64,000 bases of DNA from an uncultured Maribacter sp. GTDB lineage: Bacteria; Bacteroidota; Bacteroidia; Flavobacteriales; Flavobacteriaceae. The DNA lies in NCBI GenBank assembly GCA_947504045.1, contig CANNFY010000001.1:868001-932000 (forward strand), in the 5' to 3' direction. Under the pieces are notes generated by a model. That model was not told where the DNA came from and ran no database searches. It saw only the letters and a program-made list of their open reading frames with translations. The position numbers were made by a program, and so were the translations under genes. Positions 37,327 to 46,139 of this stretch are shown in pieces (position 1 is the first letter of the stretch; every line of letters begins with the position of its first letter).

Positions 37327-38295
37327 ATGGCTTTAACTATAAAAGAGCAATTAAGTAGCCCAGGCGGAATACTTAAGTTTTTAATAAAACACAATACAAT
37401 ATTCATTTTTATATTGTTAGTTATCTTTTCGGCACTAATATCAGATGTATTTTTTACCTCTGTAAACCTATCTAATTTACTAAAACAAGTTTCGGGTATT
37501 GGTATTATTAGTATTGGTATGCTCATTGTAATTTTAACCGGAGGTATAGATCTATCTGTAGGCTCTATGGTTGCACTATTAGCAGTAACCTTTGCAATTC
37601 TTGTAAACACGGTGGTATTACCCTTAGCCATTTTATTAACCATATTAATAGGTTTTGGTTTAGGAAGTGTAGCAGGGTATTTGGTAGCATTTCAAAAAAT
37701 GGCTCCATTTATAGCCACATTGGCGTTAATGACTGTTGCAAGAGGTTTAGGGTTTATTTACTCTAAAGGTTCCCCAATTACATTTAAAACAGCCGGTGGA
37801 GAATTCATGTCTAATTTTGCAAATAACTCTATTCTAGGAATTCCAAATATTGCAATTGTATTTTTCATTATTGTTATTCTAGCTATGGTTATGCTACGCT
37901 ATAATGTTTTTGGCAGACTAATAATAGCTATGGGAAGTAATGAAGAGGCCTCTCGTTTATCAGGTATAAAAGTAAATAAATACAAATTTTTAGTGTACGC
38001 AATTTCTGGTTCATTGGCAGCTATTGCGGCTATTGTTGTAGCATCTAGAACCAATTTAGGGTCACCAAATATGGGAATGGCATGGGAGCTAGATGCTATT
38101 GCAGCAGTAGTTATTGGTGGTGCAAGCTTAAATGGCGGTAAAGGAACTGCATTAAACACACTTATGGGAGTACTTATTTTAGGTCTAATAGGTAACATTT
38201 TAAATTTATTAAATGTACCATCTTATCCACAACAAGTAGTAAAAGGAGCTATTATAATTTTTGCAGTATTACTTCAAAGATTTGAAAGCAAATAA
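37327..38295 (+). CDS. Sugar ABC transporter permease (RbsC type)
   Basis: 322 aa with 8-10 hydrophobic helices. It carries the BPD_transp_2 landmarks ILTGGIDLSVGSMVAL, the EEASRLSGIKVNKYKFLVYAISG coupling loop and AAVVIGGASLNGGKGT. It forms the inner-membrane channel together with the RbsA-type ATPase encoded 28 bp upstream. Only one permease gene is present, so it probably acts as a homodimer, as usual in this family. Confidence 0.95.
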   Translation: MALTIKEQLSSPGGILKFLIKHNTIFIFILLVIFSALISDVFFTSVNLSNLLKQVSGIGIISIGMLIVILTGGIDLSVGSMVALLAVTFAILVNTVVLPLAILLTILIGFGLGSVAGYLVAFQKMAPFIATLALMTVARGLGFIYSKGSPITFKTAGGEFMSNFANNSILGIPNIAIVFFIIVILAMVMLRYNVFGRLIIAMGSNEEASRLSGIKVNKYKFLVYAISGSLAAIAAIVVASRTNLGSPNMGMAWELDAIAAVVIGGASLNGGKGTALNTLMGVLILGLIGNILNLLNVPSYPQQVVKGAIIIFAVLLQRFESK

Positions 38296-38309
38296 AACAA
38301 GGTAAACAA

Positions 38310-39806
38310 ATGACAACATATAAATTAAATAACTTAAACTTAGATAAGTTTAAGGACAAAGTTGCTATTCCTAAATATAACAGGAATGCTATAAAAACAG
38401 GCATTGTACATGTGGGTGTTGGTGGGTTTCATAGAGCGCATGAAGCCTTATATACAGACATTTTGTTACACAATAATAACATAACAGAGTGGGGTATTTG
38501 TGGGGTTGCTTTATTAGATTTTGACACTAAAATATATAACACTTTAAAAGAACAAGACGGTCTTTATACTTTAGTTGTAAAAGAACTAGATGGTTCTCTT
38601 ACCAACCGTATTATAGGCTCTATAACCGAAATGTTATACGCCCCAGAAAACCCAATGAAAGTGATTAAAAAAATGGCTAGTCCAGAGGTTAAAATTATTT
38701 CTTTAACAATTACAGAAGGCGGGTATAATTATAATGAAGCTACAGGGGAATTTAATTTTAAAAACCCATTAATACAACATGATATTACTAATGCAACATC
38801 TCCAAAAACTATTTTTGGTTACTTAACCCAAGCATTAAAACTTAGAAAAGAAAAAGGGCTAAATGGTATAACCATACAATCTTGTGATAACATTCAAGCC
38901 AATGGCGATATGACAAAAAGAATGTTAATGAGTTATGTAAATGTTGCAGCACCAGAAATGGTTTCTTGGATAAATACAAATGTATCTTTCCCTAACGCTA
39001 TGGTAGATAGAATAACACCTGTAACTTCTTCAGTTGATATTTCAACTTTAGTAGAAACTACAGGTATTAATGATGCTTGGCCTGTAGTATGTGAACCATT
39101 TAAACAATGGGTTATTGAAGATAATTTTATTGCAGGAAGACCATCTTGGGAAACTGTTGGTGCCCAGTTTGTAGAAGATGTAGAACCTTTTGAGAAAATG
39201 AAACTTCAATTGTTAAACGCAGGACACTCTGTATTGGGTATTCTTGGCGCGTTGTTAGGGTATACTACTATTGATGAGGTTGCAAATAATAAAGATGTTA
39301 CTACTTTTTTAAGATCTTACATGAGGAATGAAGTGGCACCTATTTTAAAAGATCTTAAAGGAGTTAATTTACAAGCTTATGAAGACTCTTTATTAGAACG
39401 TTTTGGAAATATTTATATAAAAGATCAGATAGACAGAATTTGTTCGGAGAGTTCTGCTAAGTTTCCAATTTTTATTTTGCCAACAATAAACGCGCAATTA
39501 AAAGAAAACGCTAGTATTAAACAAGCAGCTTTTGTAGTTGCAGCATGGGCTATTTATAGCTTAGGAAAAGATGAAAATGGTAAAACATTAAATATTAAAG
39601 ATGCTTTAAAAGAAGTATTGCAAAACAAAGCAATTGAAGCTCAAGATAACCCTAAATATTTTTTAGAAATAGAGTCTATTTTTGGAAAACTAAAAGACTC
39701 TAAACCTTTTGTTGATGCCTATACAAAAGCCTATAATGCTATAGCTATTTCTGGCATTAAAAAGTGTGTAAAAGAGATGAATAGTAATGCTATAAATAAA
39801 GAGTAA
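38310..39806 (+). CDS. Mannitol dehydrogenase-family polyol dehydrogenase
   Basis: 498 aa. The N-terminal NAD-binding part begins GIVHVGVGGFHRAHEALYTD (about 31-50); the catalytic K-x5-N-x2-H motif appears as KLQLLNAGHSVLG. This family (mannitol 2-dehydrogenase, arabinitol and hexuronate dehydrogenases) oxidises a polyol to the ketose with NAD(P). With a fructokinase overlapping its end, mannitol to fructose is the simplest reading, but arabitol or sorbitol cannot be excluded. The gene is 14 bp after the permease and its stop overlaps the kinase start by one base, showing translational coupling. Confidence 0.93.
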   Translation: MTTYKLNNLNLDKFKDKVAIPKYNRNAIKTGIVHVGVGGFHRAHEALYTDILLHNNNITEWGICGVALLDFDTKIYNTLKEQDGLYTLVVKELDGSLTNRIIGSITEMLYAPENPMKVIKKMASPEVKIISLTITEGGYNYNEATGEFNFKNPLIQHDITNATSPKTIFGYLTQALKLRKEKGLNGITIQSCDNIQANGDMTKRMLMSYVNVAAPEMVSWINTNVSFPNAMVDRITPVTSSVDISTLVETTGINDAWPVVCEPFKQWVIEDNFIAGRPSWETVGAQFVEDVEPFEKMKLQLLNAGHSVLGILGALLGYTTIDEVANNKDVTTFLRSYMRNEVAPILKDLKGVNLQAYEDSLLERFGNIYIKDQIDRICSESSAKFPIFILPTINAQLKENASIKQAAFVVAAWAIYSLGKDENGKTLNIKDALKEVLQNKAIEAQDNPKYFLEIESIFGKLKDSKPFVDAYTKAYNAIAISGIKKCVKEMNSNAINKE

Positions 39807-40687
39807 TGATAAATGTAGTATGTTTTGGAGAAGTGTTATGGGATATTTTTCCTCAGCACTCAAAAATAGGAGGAGCACCATTAAATGTAGCTACGCGCTT
39901 ACAATCTTTTAATAATAAAGTAGCTATAATTAGCCGAGTAGGAAAAGATACTTTAGGCGATGGTATTGTAGCGTTTTTAAAAGAAAAAGAAGTTAATATA
40001 CAAGGCGTACAAACCGATACTAATTACGAAACAGGTAGCGTAAATGTAATGTTAAATGATAAAGGCTCTGCTTCTTATGATATTATATTTCCAAGAGCTT
40101 GGGATAAAATAGAACTAGAACAACAAAGTATAGATCTTGTAAAAAAATCAGAGGTATTTATTTATGGAAGTTTAGCATCTAGAAATGATACTACAAGAGA
40201 AACCTTGTATGCGCTTTTAAAAATGGCAAAATATAAAGTTTTTGATATAAACCTAAGACCACCATACTATTCAATAGAAGTTCTTACTTATTTAATGAAT
40301 GCTGCTAATTTTATAAAATTTAATGATGAAGAAATTTTTGAAATTGCTAAAGAACTAAAGTCAGAAACAAACTCATTAGAACAAACAATTTTATTTATAG
40401 CTAAAAAAACAAATACCAAAAACATATGTGTAACTAAAGGGCGTCATGGTGCTATATTATATTTTAATGGTACATTTTATTACAACAGTGGTTACCAAAT
40501 AACGGTGGTAGATACTGTTGGTGCAGGAGACTCTTTTTTAGCAACTATAATTAATGCGCTACAAAAAAATAAGTCGCCACAAGAAGCCTTAAATACCGCT
40601 TGTGCAGTTGGAGCTATAGTGGCAAGTAAAGAGGGTGCAAACCCAGTAATTACAAATCAAGAATTAGAGATAATGCTAAAATCTTAA
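39806..40687 (+). CDS. PfkB-family fructokinase
   Basis: 293 aa. The N-terminus CFGEVLWDIFP..SKIGGAPLNVATRL is typical of fructokinases, and the C-terminal PfkB signature reads VVDTVGAGDSFLATI with the catalytic Asp in GAGDS. The enzyme phosphorylates a ketose (probably fructose to fructose 6-phosphate) in the cytoplasm, taking the product of the dehydrogenase into glycolysis. The ATG at 39806 shares its A with the upstream stop codon. It is the last gene of the operon and converges on the second dehydrogenase with only 10 bp between. Confidence 0.93.
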   Translation: MINVVCFGEVLWDIFPQHSKIGGAPLNVATRLQSFNNKVAIISRVGKDTLGDGIVAFLKEKEVNIQGVQTDTNYETGSVNVMLNDKGSASYDIIFPRAWDKIELEQQSIDLVKKSEVFIYGSLASRNDTTRETLYALLKMAKYKVFDINLRPPYYSIEVLTYLMNAANFIKFNDEEIFEIAKELKSETNSLEQTILFIAKKTNTKNICVTKGRHGAILYFNGTFYYNSGYQITVVDTVGAGDSFLATIINALQKNKSPQEALNTACAVGAIVASKEGANPVITNQELEIMLKS

Positions 40688-40697
40688 ACAGAATAAA

Positions 40698-42194
40698 CTA
40701 TATTTTAGAGGCATTAAAATCTTTAATAGCATCTTTAATAGTATGTTTTCGTATATAATTTAGGTACTTAACAAAGGCAGCTACAAAAATTTCATTTTTA
40801 TTTAACACATTAAAAACGGGCTCTATTTCAAGAAATTTTATAGGATTTTGTTGTGATAACGCGGCCATTCTAACCAAAGTATTACTTAAGTTATCCGTAA
40901 TTTTATAGGGGTTTCCGTGGTCATTAACCCCATCATAATACACACACCATGCAGCAATTAAAAAAGACACATTTGCAATTGTTGCATGGTCTTGTGTTAA
41001 TTGTTGTTTTAAAGTAGGCAGTATAAATAAAGGAACTTTAGAAGAGCTTTCGCTACAAATTCTTGAAAGGCTATCATTTATATATGGGTTTTTAAACCTA
41101 GATACTAAGGTCTTTTTATACTTTTCAAGATTAATTATTCCAGAATGGTTTAATATAGGAGAAACTTCATTATCCATATAAGATTTTAGAAAAATCATAA
41201 AATCTTTATCGTTAGCAGCTTCTTGTACTGTTTTATAACCATTAAGCGTACCTAAAATACCAAGAATAGTATGCCCAGCATTAAGAAGAAGAAGTTTTAA
41301 ATTTTCATAATGTGCTACTTTTTCTACAAATTGTACACCTACTTTCTCCCATTGTGGGCGTTGGTTATTAAAAAAATTATCCTCTATAATCCAACTTGTA
41401 AAAGACTCGCAAACAACAGGCCATTGATCATTTAACGCATATTCTTTCTTTAAAACAGTTACATCTTTAGGTTGCGTTTCAGGAGTAATCCTATCTACCA
41501 TTGTATTAGGAAATGTTGTGTTTTTTTTTAACCACGGTAGTAAGTCTGGTTCATTTTTATCTACATAGTTGTAAAACGATTTTTGCATGGTATTCCCATT
41601 TGCTTTTATATTATCACAAGATAAAATAGTACAACCAGCAATACCCCTAAGCTTTCTTAATTTAAAGGCTTGTGTTAAGTACCCAAAAACCGTTTTAGGA
41701 TCAAAAGGGTTTTTTATATCTTCTGCAACCTCCGGATGTTTTTGGTCAAATTCTCCTGTAATTTCATTTAAATGGTATCCATCTTCTGCTATTGTTAATG
41801 ATATAATTTTAATATCTGGTTTAGAAAGTCTTTCTATAACCGCCATAGGGTTTTCTGGCCCGTAAAAATACTCTACAATAGAACCTATTACTTTAGTTTT
41901 ATGAACACCGCTAGCATCTTTAATATGTAAAGAGTACAAGCCATCTTGATCTTTTAATATATTATATATTTTGCGATCATTTTCTCTTAAATCTATTCCA
42001 CAAATACCATAGTTATAATCGCCATATTTTTCTATTAACTCATGTATATAAAATGCTTGGTGAGCACGATGAAAATTACTTACACCAATATGTGCTATAC
42101 CAGTTTTAATTTTATTTCGATCATAAGTTAAATTAGACAAGTTGTCTGAAAGTTGATCTACGTTTTCAATATTTAAATTAATAACCTTAGGCAT
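40698..42194 (-). CDS. Second mannitol dehydrogenase-family enzyme
   Basis: 498 aa, the same length and architecture as the enzyme encoded at 38310: NAD-binding GIAHIGVSNFHRAHQAFYIHEL, a SCDNIKANG segment and the K-x5-N-x2-H motif as KLLLLNAGHTILG. They are clear paralogues but well diverged, so they probably oxidise different polyols or use different ketoses. It is transcribed toward the operon end and away from the Nudix regulator, whose promoter faces its own, suggesting direct control by that regulator. Confidence 0.93.
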   Translation of the reverse strand: MPKVINLNIENVDQLSDNLSNLTYDRNKIKTGIAHIGVSNFHRAHQAFYIHELIEKYGDYNYGICGIDLRENDRKIYNILKDQDGLYSLHIKDASGVHKTKVIGSIVEYFYGPENPMAVIERLSKPDIKIISLTIAEDGYHLNEITGEFDQKHPEVAEDIKNPFDPKTVFGYLTQAFKLRKLRGIAGCTILSCDNIKANGNTMQKSFYNYVDKNEPDLLPWLKKNTTFPNTMVDRITPETQPKDVTVLKKEYALNDQWPVVCESFTSWIIEDNFFNNQRPQWEKVGVQFVEKVAHYENLKLLLLNAGHTILGILGTLNGYKTVQEAANDKDFMIFLKSYMDNEVSPILNHSGIINLEKYKKTLVSRFKNPYINDSLSRICSESSSKVPLFILPTLKQQLTQDHATIANVSFLIAAWCVYYDGVNDHGNPYKITDNLSNTLVRMAALSQQNPIKFLEIEPVFNVLNKNEIFVAAFVKYLNYIRKHTIKDAIKDFNASKI

Positions 42195-42222
42195 TTTTAG
42201 ATATCTATTTTATTCTACCTAA

Positions 42223-42230
42223 CAAATATA
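42223..42230 (-). promoter_or_regulatory. Promoter -7 box of the second polyol dehydrogenase
   Basis: On the minus strand it reads TATATTTG, followed by TTAGGTAGAAT, which almost mirrors the element after the facing promoter at 42318. The leader would be about 23 nt. Confidence 0.6.
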
Positions 42231-42317
42231 AGCTTATAAGTTACTCATAAAAAACAGGGTTTAAAAGTAGTTTTTAAAATGTATTTAAAGTAAAAATTAG
42301 CAACAATCATAAATACT

Positions 42318-42325
42318 TATCTTTG
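42318..42325 (+). promoter_or_regulatory. Promoter -7 box of the Nudix regulator
   Basis: TATCTTTG fits TAnnTTTG, followed by TTAGTAGAAT. The predicted start lies about 20 nt before the TTG initiation codon at 42351. Confidence 0.6.
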
Positions 42326-42350
42326 TTAGTAGAATTAAGAGAAATAAATT

Positions 42351-43079
42351 TTGGACTTTAGGAAGCGAGATAATATTACGGTAGATTGTTTAATTTTTGG
42401 ACTAGATAACAATGGTTTAAATATTTTACTATACAATAGAACTCTAAATTTATTTCATGAGGATTATCCAGAAATTAATGATTGGGTACTTACAGGAAGA
42501 CATGTTTTTATAAGCAAAACTTTAGAAGAATCTGCAGATTTAATTTTTAAAGAAATTACAGGACAAGAAACTGCAAATAGGGTACAATTTAAAACTTATG
42601 GTAACCCAACAAGATTAAAGTCTGAGAAAGATTTATTATGGATAAAAAACCAAGGCAGTAAAACGCAAACAATGACGGTTGCGTACTATTTTGTGTTGCC
42701 CTTAGCAGTTGTAACTAAAAAAAATAAAGGCTTTAAGTGGTTTTCTATAAACTCGTTACCAAATTTAGGTTTTGATCACGAAGAAATTATAAAAGATGCT
42801 TATAATGATTTGAAAATGAAGATTATGACAGAACCCATAATTTTTGATTTATTACCACCTAAATTCACATTAAATGAGTTACAATTGGCCTTTGAGGCTG
42901 TTTTAGATGTAGAGCTAGACAACCGTAATTTTAGAAGAAAAGCGCTTAATAATGTATATATAGTTCCTTTAAATGAAAAAAGAAAAAGTGGTACTTCTAA
43001 AAAACCTTCTAAGCTTTATACATTTAGTAGAGATGTTTATGATAAGGTAAAAGAGAAAGAATACATTATTAAAATTTAA
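42351..43079 (+). CDS. NrtR/AraR-like Nudix transcription regulator of polyol use
   Basis: 242 aa. Start codon is TTG at 42351: a stop lies in frame two codons earlier and the next Met is far inside. Residues about 8-150 form a Nudix fold (ITVDCLIFGLDNNGLNILLYNR, DWVLTGRHVFISKTLEESADLIFKEITG), but the Nudix box has lost the REUxEE glutamates (KEITGQE), so catalysis is unlikely. Residues about 160-242 form a winged-helix segment (FTLNELQLAFEAVLDVELDNRNFRRKALN). This matches the Bacteroidota regulator family to which the arabinose regulator AraR belongs. It is divergent from the second dehydrogenase and probably controls both polyol transcripts. Confidence 0.88.
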   Translation: MDFRKRDNITVDCLIFGLDNNGLNILLYNRTLNLFHEDYPEINDWVLTGRHVFISKTLEESADLIFKEITGQETANRVQFKTYGNPTRLKSEKDLLWIKNQGSKTQTMTVAYYFVLPLAVVTKKNKGFKWFSINSLPNLGFDHEEIIKDAYNDLKMKIMTEPIIFDLLPPKFTLNELQLAFEAVLDVELDNRNFRRKALNNVYIVPLNEKRKSGTSKKPSKLYTFSRDVYDKVKEKEYIIKI

Positions 43080-43105
43080 AACCCAATCCCTATTGTTTAT
43101 GCCTA

Positions 43106-43924
43106 CTATTTAGTAGACAAAGAGTCTTTAATTTCAGCTTTATTATAAAAAGGTAATAACTTATTTTTATCTGCAAAACGCCCACCTAAATCACTCTCTG
43201 TTGGGGTTTTTATTAATACAGTATTCCATTTACCTTCCACTCCAATATATTGTTCTTTAGCATTAAGATAAGGTATATCTGTAAGGCAATCTTCCACAAT
43301 GTCGATAATAACTTTTCTTTGTGTAGCGGTTATATTTTTTAAATCTTTAATACGTAGTAGTACTAGTATTTTATCTTCTTTTAGACTGCTAAAATATTCA
43401 ATTTTACTAGTGTCTATTCCACTTTCTATATCATAATCTACACAATGTTTTAAAGCTATTGTAATAGAGTCTTTGTCTCTTTGTAAAATAGAGCTCAGTT
43501 TGTCTAGATCATTTGCAAGTAATTCTTTTCTAGCGTCTTTTTCTACTGTAGTAGCATCAGGGTTATTTGCTCTCATATAAACACCATAAAAAGATATGGT
43601 AAGCATTATTGAAAAAAAGACTACTAAAATTATACAGCCGCATCCGTGCCAAAGAGGTCTTTTTATAGGGTTTAATTGGTTTTCTTTTTTAAGTGCAGCA
43701 TTCATTTCGGAGGTAAACTCGAACTTAGAATATGTTTTTTTACAATGTGAACATTCTGCTACATGGGTTTTAAAAAGGGGAATAATCGGAATCCAAAAAA
43801 AATGAAAATATTTACCAAAAGTAGTAACTACAAAAGAGTCTTGTGTTTGGCAATTAGGACAAGAGGTTTTCCTTATTTTTCGTTCACTTATTTTGGAGTT
43901 TCGAGAACCAAAAAAGAATAGCAT
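43106..43924 (-). CDS. Zinc-ribbon membrane protein of unknown function
   Basis: 272 aa. The N-terminus has paired cysteines CPNCQTQDSF (about 24-27) and CSHCKKTY (about 58-61), a treble-clef or zinc-ribbon, with the hydrophobic FHFFWIPIIPLFKTHVAE between them. A single transmembrane helix (GCGCIILVVFFSIMLTISFYGVYM, about 95-118) follows, then a soluble Asp/Lys-rich C-terminal domain of about 150 residues. The zinc-ribbon half is a recognised conserved family in bacteria, but I cannot give a function. It has a convergent neighbour (the Nudix gene) and a matching -7 box upstream. Confidence 0.75.
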   Translation of the reverse strand: MLFFFGSRNSKISERKIRKTSCPNCQTQDSFVVTTFGKYFHFFWIPIIPLFKTHVAECSHCKKTYSKFEFTSEMNAALKKENQLNPIKRPLWHGCGCIILVVFFSIMLTISFYGVYMRANNPDATTVEKDARKELLANDLDKLSSILQRDKDSITIALKHCVDYDIESGIDTSKIEYFSSLKEDKILVLLRIKDLKNITATQRKVIIDIVEDCLTDIPYLNAKEQYIGVEGKWNTVLIKTPTESDLGGRFADKNKLLPFYNKAEIKDSLSTK

Positions 43925-43974
43925 ACAGTTGGGTTTTTTGGATAGTTATTTATTGTAAATAAACTAGGTTATAA

Positions 43975-43982
43975 CAAATTTA
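43975..43982 (-). promoter_or_regulatory. Promoter -7 box of the zinc-ribbon gene
   Basis: The minus strand reads TAAATTTG, exact to TAnnTTTG, about 50 nt before the ATG at 43924. No clear -33 box. Confidence 0.4.
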
Positions 43983-44079
43983 ATGTTTGTACTCTAATTT
44001 TACATCCCTATTTTCAGCTATATTCTATCTTAATGTTAGTATATAATTGTACCAGCGTTTAATAAGAATTACTATTTGG

Positions 44080-45708
44080 TTATTTTAATATAGAAGCATA
44101 CTTTTCGTTAGTATTTAATAACTCTGTTGCAGCAATAATAGCTTCGTCCTTTAGTATATAATAATTATAAAGTCCTTCTCTATAGAAATAGCGTTTTATA
44201 ATTTCGTCTTCTAAATTCTTTTGTATTTCTTTTTGAAAAGTATTTAAAGCATCTAGTTTACTTTTTTCCATTTGAGCCAATAAATTCTTATACCCTTCTT
44301 GAACATTAGAGCCATAAATTTCTTTGTCATCACCAGATAATGCCTCTCTTAACGCTTTTTGTGCCTTAGTTTCAAAAGAGAAATCACTGTTAGAAACAAA
44401 TTGCTTAAAAATTTCAAAATCTTTATTGGTAAAAGTAAAAGAAGCTACATCCTCTACTTTATTAGTATAACTATATTCTGTTGCATAGTCAAAAATAGTA
44501 TGGCTAGCTAACAGGGCCTTGGTTAGGTTATTAGTTTTTGCAGCTGTAATTTCTACATCAGGTAAAACACCACCACCATCTTGTACTTTACGCCCATTAC
44601 GTGTTTTAAAATCATTAAATTCTGTATTTCTAACAGCATTTCCACTGTCGTCTCTATTCCAATAATCTAAAGACTGTATACACCTTCCAGAAGCGGTATA
44701 ATACCGAGAAATAGTTACTTTAAGTTGTGTGCCATACGTAAGTTTCATGGGGCGTTGTACTAAACCTTTTCCAAAGCTTCTGGCGCCCATAATAACTGCT
44801 CTATCTAAATCTTGTAAGCTACCAGAAACAATTTCGCTAGCAGAAGCACTTCTGCCATTTACTAGCACTACTAAGGGTATTTCTGTATCTACAGCTTTGT
44901 TTTTGGTTCTGTATTCTCTATTAAACTTTTTTACTTTAGATTTTGTGGTTACAATAAGTTCTCCTTTTGGTACAAAAAGGTTGGTAACATTTATAGCTTC
45001 AGATAATAATCCGCCTGGGTTACCTCTTAAATCTAAAATAATTTTTTTGGCTCCTTTTCCTTTTAAATCTTTTAAAGCTTCTTCTGTTTGGCTAGATGCT
45101 TTAGCATTGAATTTAGAAAGAACAATATAACCGGTTTTATTGTCTACCATTTTATAAAAAGGAACCGCATCTACTTCAATTGCTTCTCTTTTAATTGAGG
45201 TTGTTTTAGTTTCTCCTTGTCTATTATAGGTTACGGTAACAGAAGTACCGTTTGCTCCTTTTAATAATTCACTTGCATTATCATCAAAATCAGAAATATT
45301 AATATCGCCTATTTTTATTATTTCGTCTCCAGCTTTTAAGCCAGCTTTATCGGCAGGATAATCTTTATAAGGCTCTACAATTAGCAATTTATCTTTAAAA
45401 GATCGTACTACAGAACCTATTCCAGAATATTCGCCTGCGTTATTTATTTTATATGCTTCTACATCTTGCTCGTTTAAAAATTTGGTATAAGGATCCAAAT
45501 CTTCTAACATATTTTTAATAGCAGTATCCATTAATTCTGCAGGATTGGTTTCATCTACATAATTCATGTTTAGCTCTTTAAATAGCGTTGTAAATATTTC
45601 TATTTGTTTTGCTATTTCAAAAAAATCATTTTTAAAGCTAGAACCAGTAACAAGAAGTATTACTGCTATTAAAGGTATTAATACCTTTTTTTTAACCAAT
45701 TTGCGCAT
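44080..45708 (-). CDS. S41-family C-terminal processing peptidase
   Basis: About 542 aa from ATG 45708 (MRKLVKKKVLIPLIAVILLV), which gives a basic start and one hydrophobic export or anchor segment; ATGs at 45720 and 45756 are alternatives but lie deeper inside rnpA. A PDZ domain (about 85-170, GIGSVVRSFKDKLLIVEPYKDYPADKAGLKAGDEI) precedes the S41 protease core with IILDLRGNPGGLLSEAI and the catalytic Ser in GRSASASEIVSGSLQD; the helper Lys is in SFGKGLVQ. Such enzymes trim the C-termini of envelope proteins. It overlaps the end of rnpA by 17 bp, a common Flavobacteria pair, so the two are co-transcribed. Confidence 0.9.
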   Translation of the reverse strand: MRKLVKKKVLIPLIAVILLVTGSSFKNDFFEIAKQIEIFTTLFKELNMNYVDETNPAELMDTAIKNMLEDLDPYTKFLNEQDVEAYKINNAGEYSGIGSVVRSFKDKLLIVEPYKDYPADKAGLKAGDEIIKIGDINISDFDDNASELLKGANGTSVTVTYNRQGETKTTSIKREAIEVDAVPFYKMVDNKTGYIVLSKFNAKASSQTEEALKDLKGKGAKKIILDLRGNPGGLLSEAINVTNLFVPKGELIVTTKSKVKKFNREYRTKNKAVDTEIPLVVLVNGRSASASEIVSGSLQDLDRAVIMGARSFGKGLVQRPMKLTYGTQLKVTISRYYTASGRCIQSLDYWNRDDSGNAVRNTEFNDFKTRNGRKVQDGGGVLPDVEITAAKTNNLTKALLASHTIFDYATEYSYTNKVEDVASFTFTNKDFEIFKQFVSNSDFSFETKAQKALREALSGDDKEIYGSNVQEGYKNLLAQMEKSKLDALNTFQKEIQKNLEDEIIKRYFYREGLYNYYILKDEAIIAATELLNTNEKYASILK

Positions 45709-46075
45709 TTGTTTTGGCATTAAATTTTTGAAACAATTGCTGTAATTGTTTTTCAATTACAGTATAGGTTGGTAGTTCTTTACCAATGTATAAAATTAAA
45801 AACGCATAGCTACTTTGTGTATTGTCTGTAACTATAGTTTTATTAAGTCTATAAGCTTCTCTAAGTAAACGTTTTACACGATTTCTTTTTACGGCGCTTT
45901 TAAATCTTTTTTTAGAAACTGCTACACCTGCTTGTATTTTTATTGGATCAGGAAGAGCAGTTTCTAAATAGATTAATTTTAAAGGAAAACTAGTTACATT
46001 TTTGCCTTCTAAGAACAATTGCTCAATACGCTTTTTGCTTTTTAGTTTTTCCTTTTTTGGATAAGACAAAGTCAT
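45692..46075 (-). CDS. rnpA: Ribonuclease P protein component
   Basis: 127 aa. RnpA binds the catalytic RNA of RNase P and helps to remove 5' leaders from pre-tRNA. The RNR signature FKSAVKRNRVKRLLREAYR (about 60-80) is intact, preceded by the KLKSKKRIEQLF N-terminal helix and a central beta sheet. The start MTLSYPKKEKLKSKKR is typical. Its 3' end overlaps the S41 peptidase gene. In many bacteria rnpA is next to rpmH and dnaA; here it is not. Confidence 0.95.
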   Translation of the reverse strand: MTLSYPKKEKLKSKKRIEQLFLEGKNVTSFPLKLIYLETALPDPIKIQAGVAVSKKRFKSAVKRNRVKRLLREAYRLNKTIVTDNTQSSYAFLILYIGKELPTYTVIEKQLQQLFQKFNAKTNAQIG

Positions 46076-46139
46076 GGTTATAAATGGTTATGTGTACTAA
46101 AGATATAAAATTAGCTTTGCCTATTATTATTAGGGTGTG

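Noticed and set aside
42351-43079. Active Nudix hydrolase
   Set aside because: Key glutamates of the Nudix box are missing and a winged-helix domain is present; a regulator fits better.
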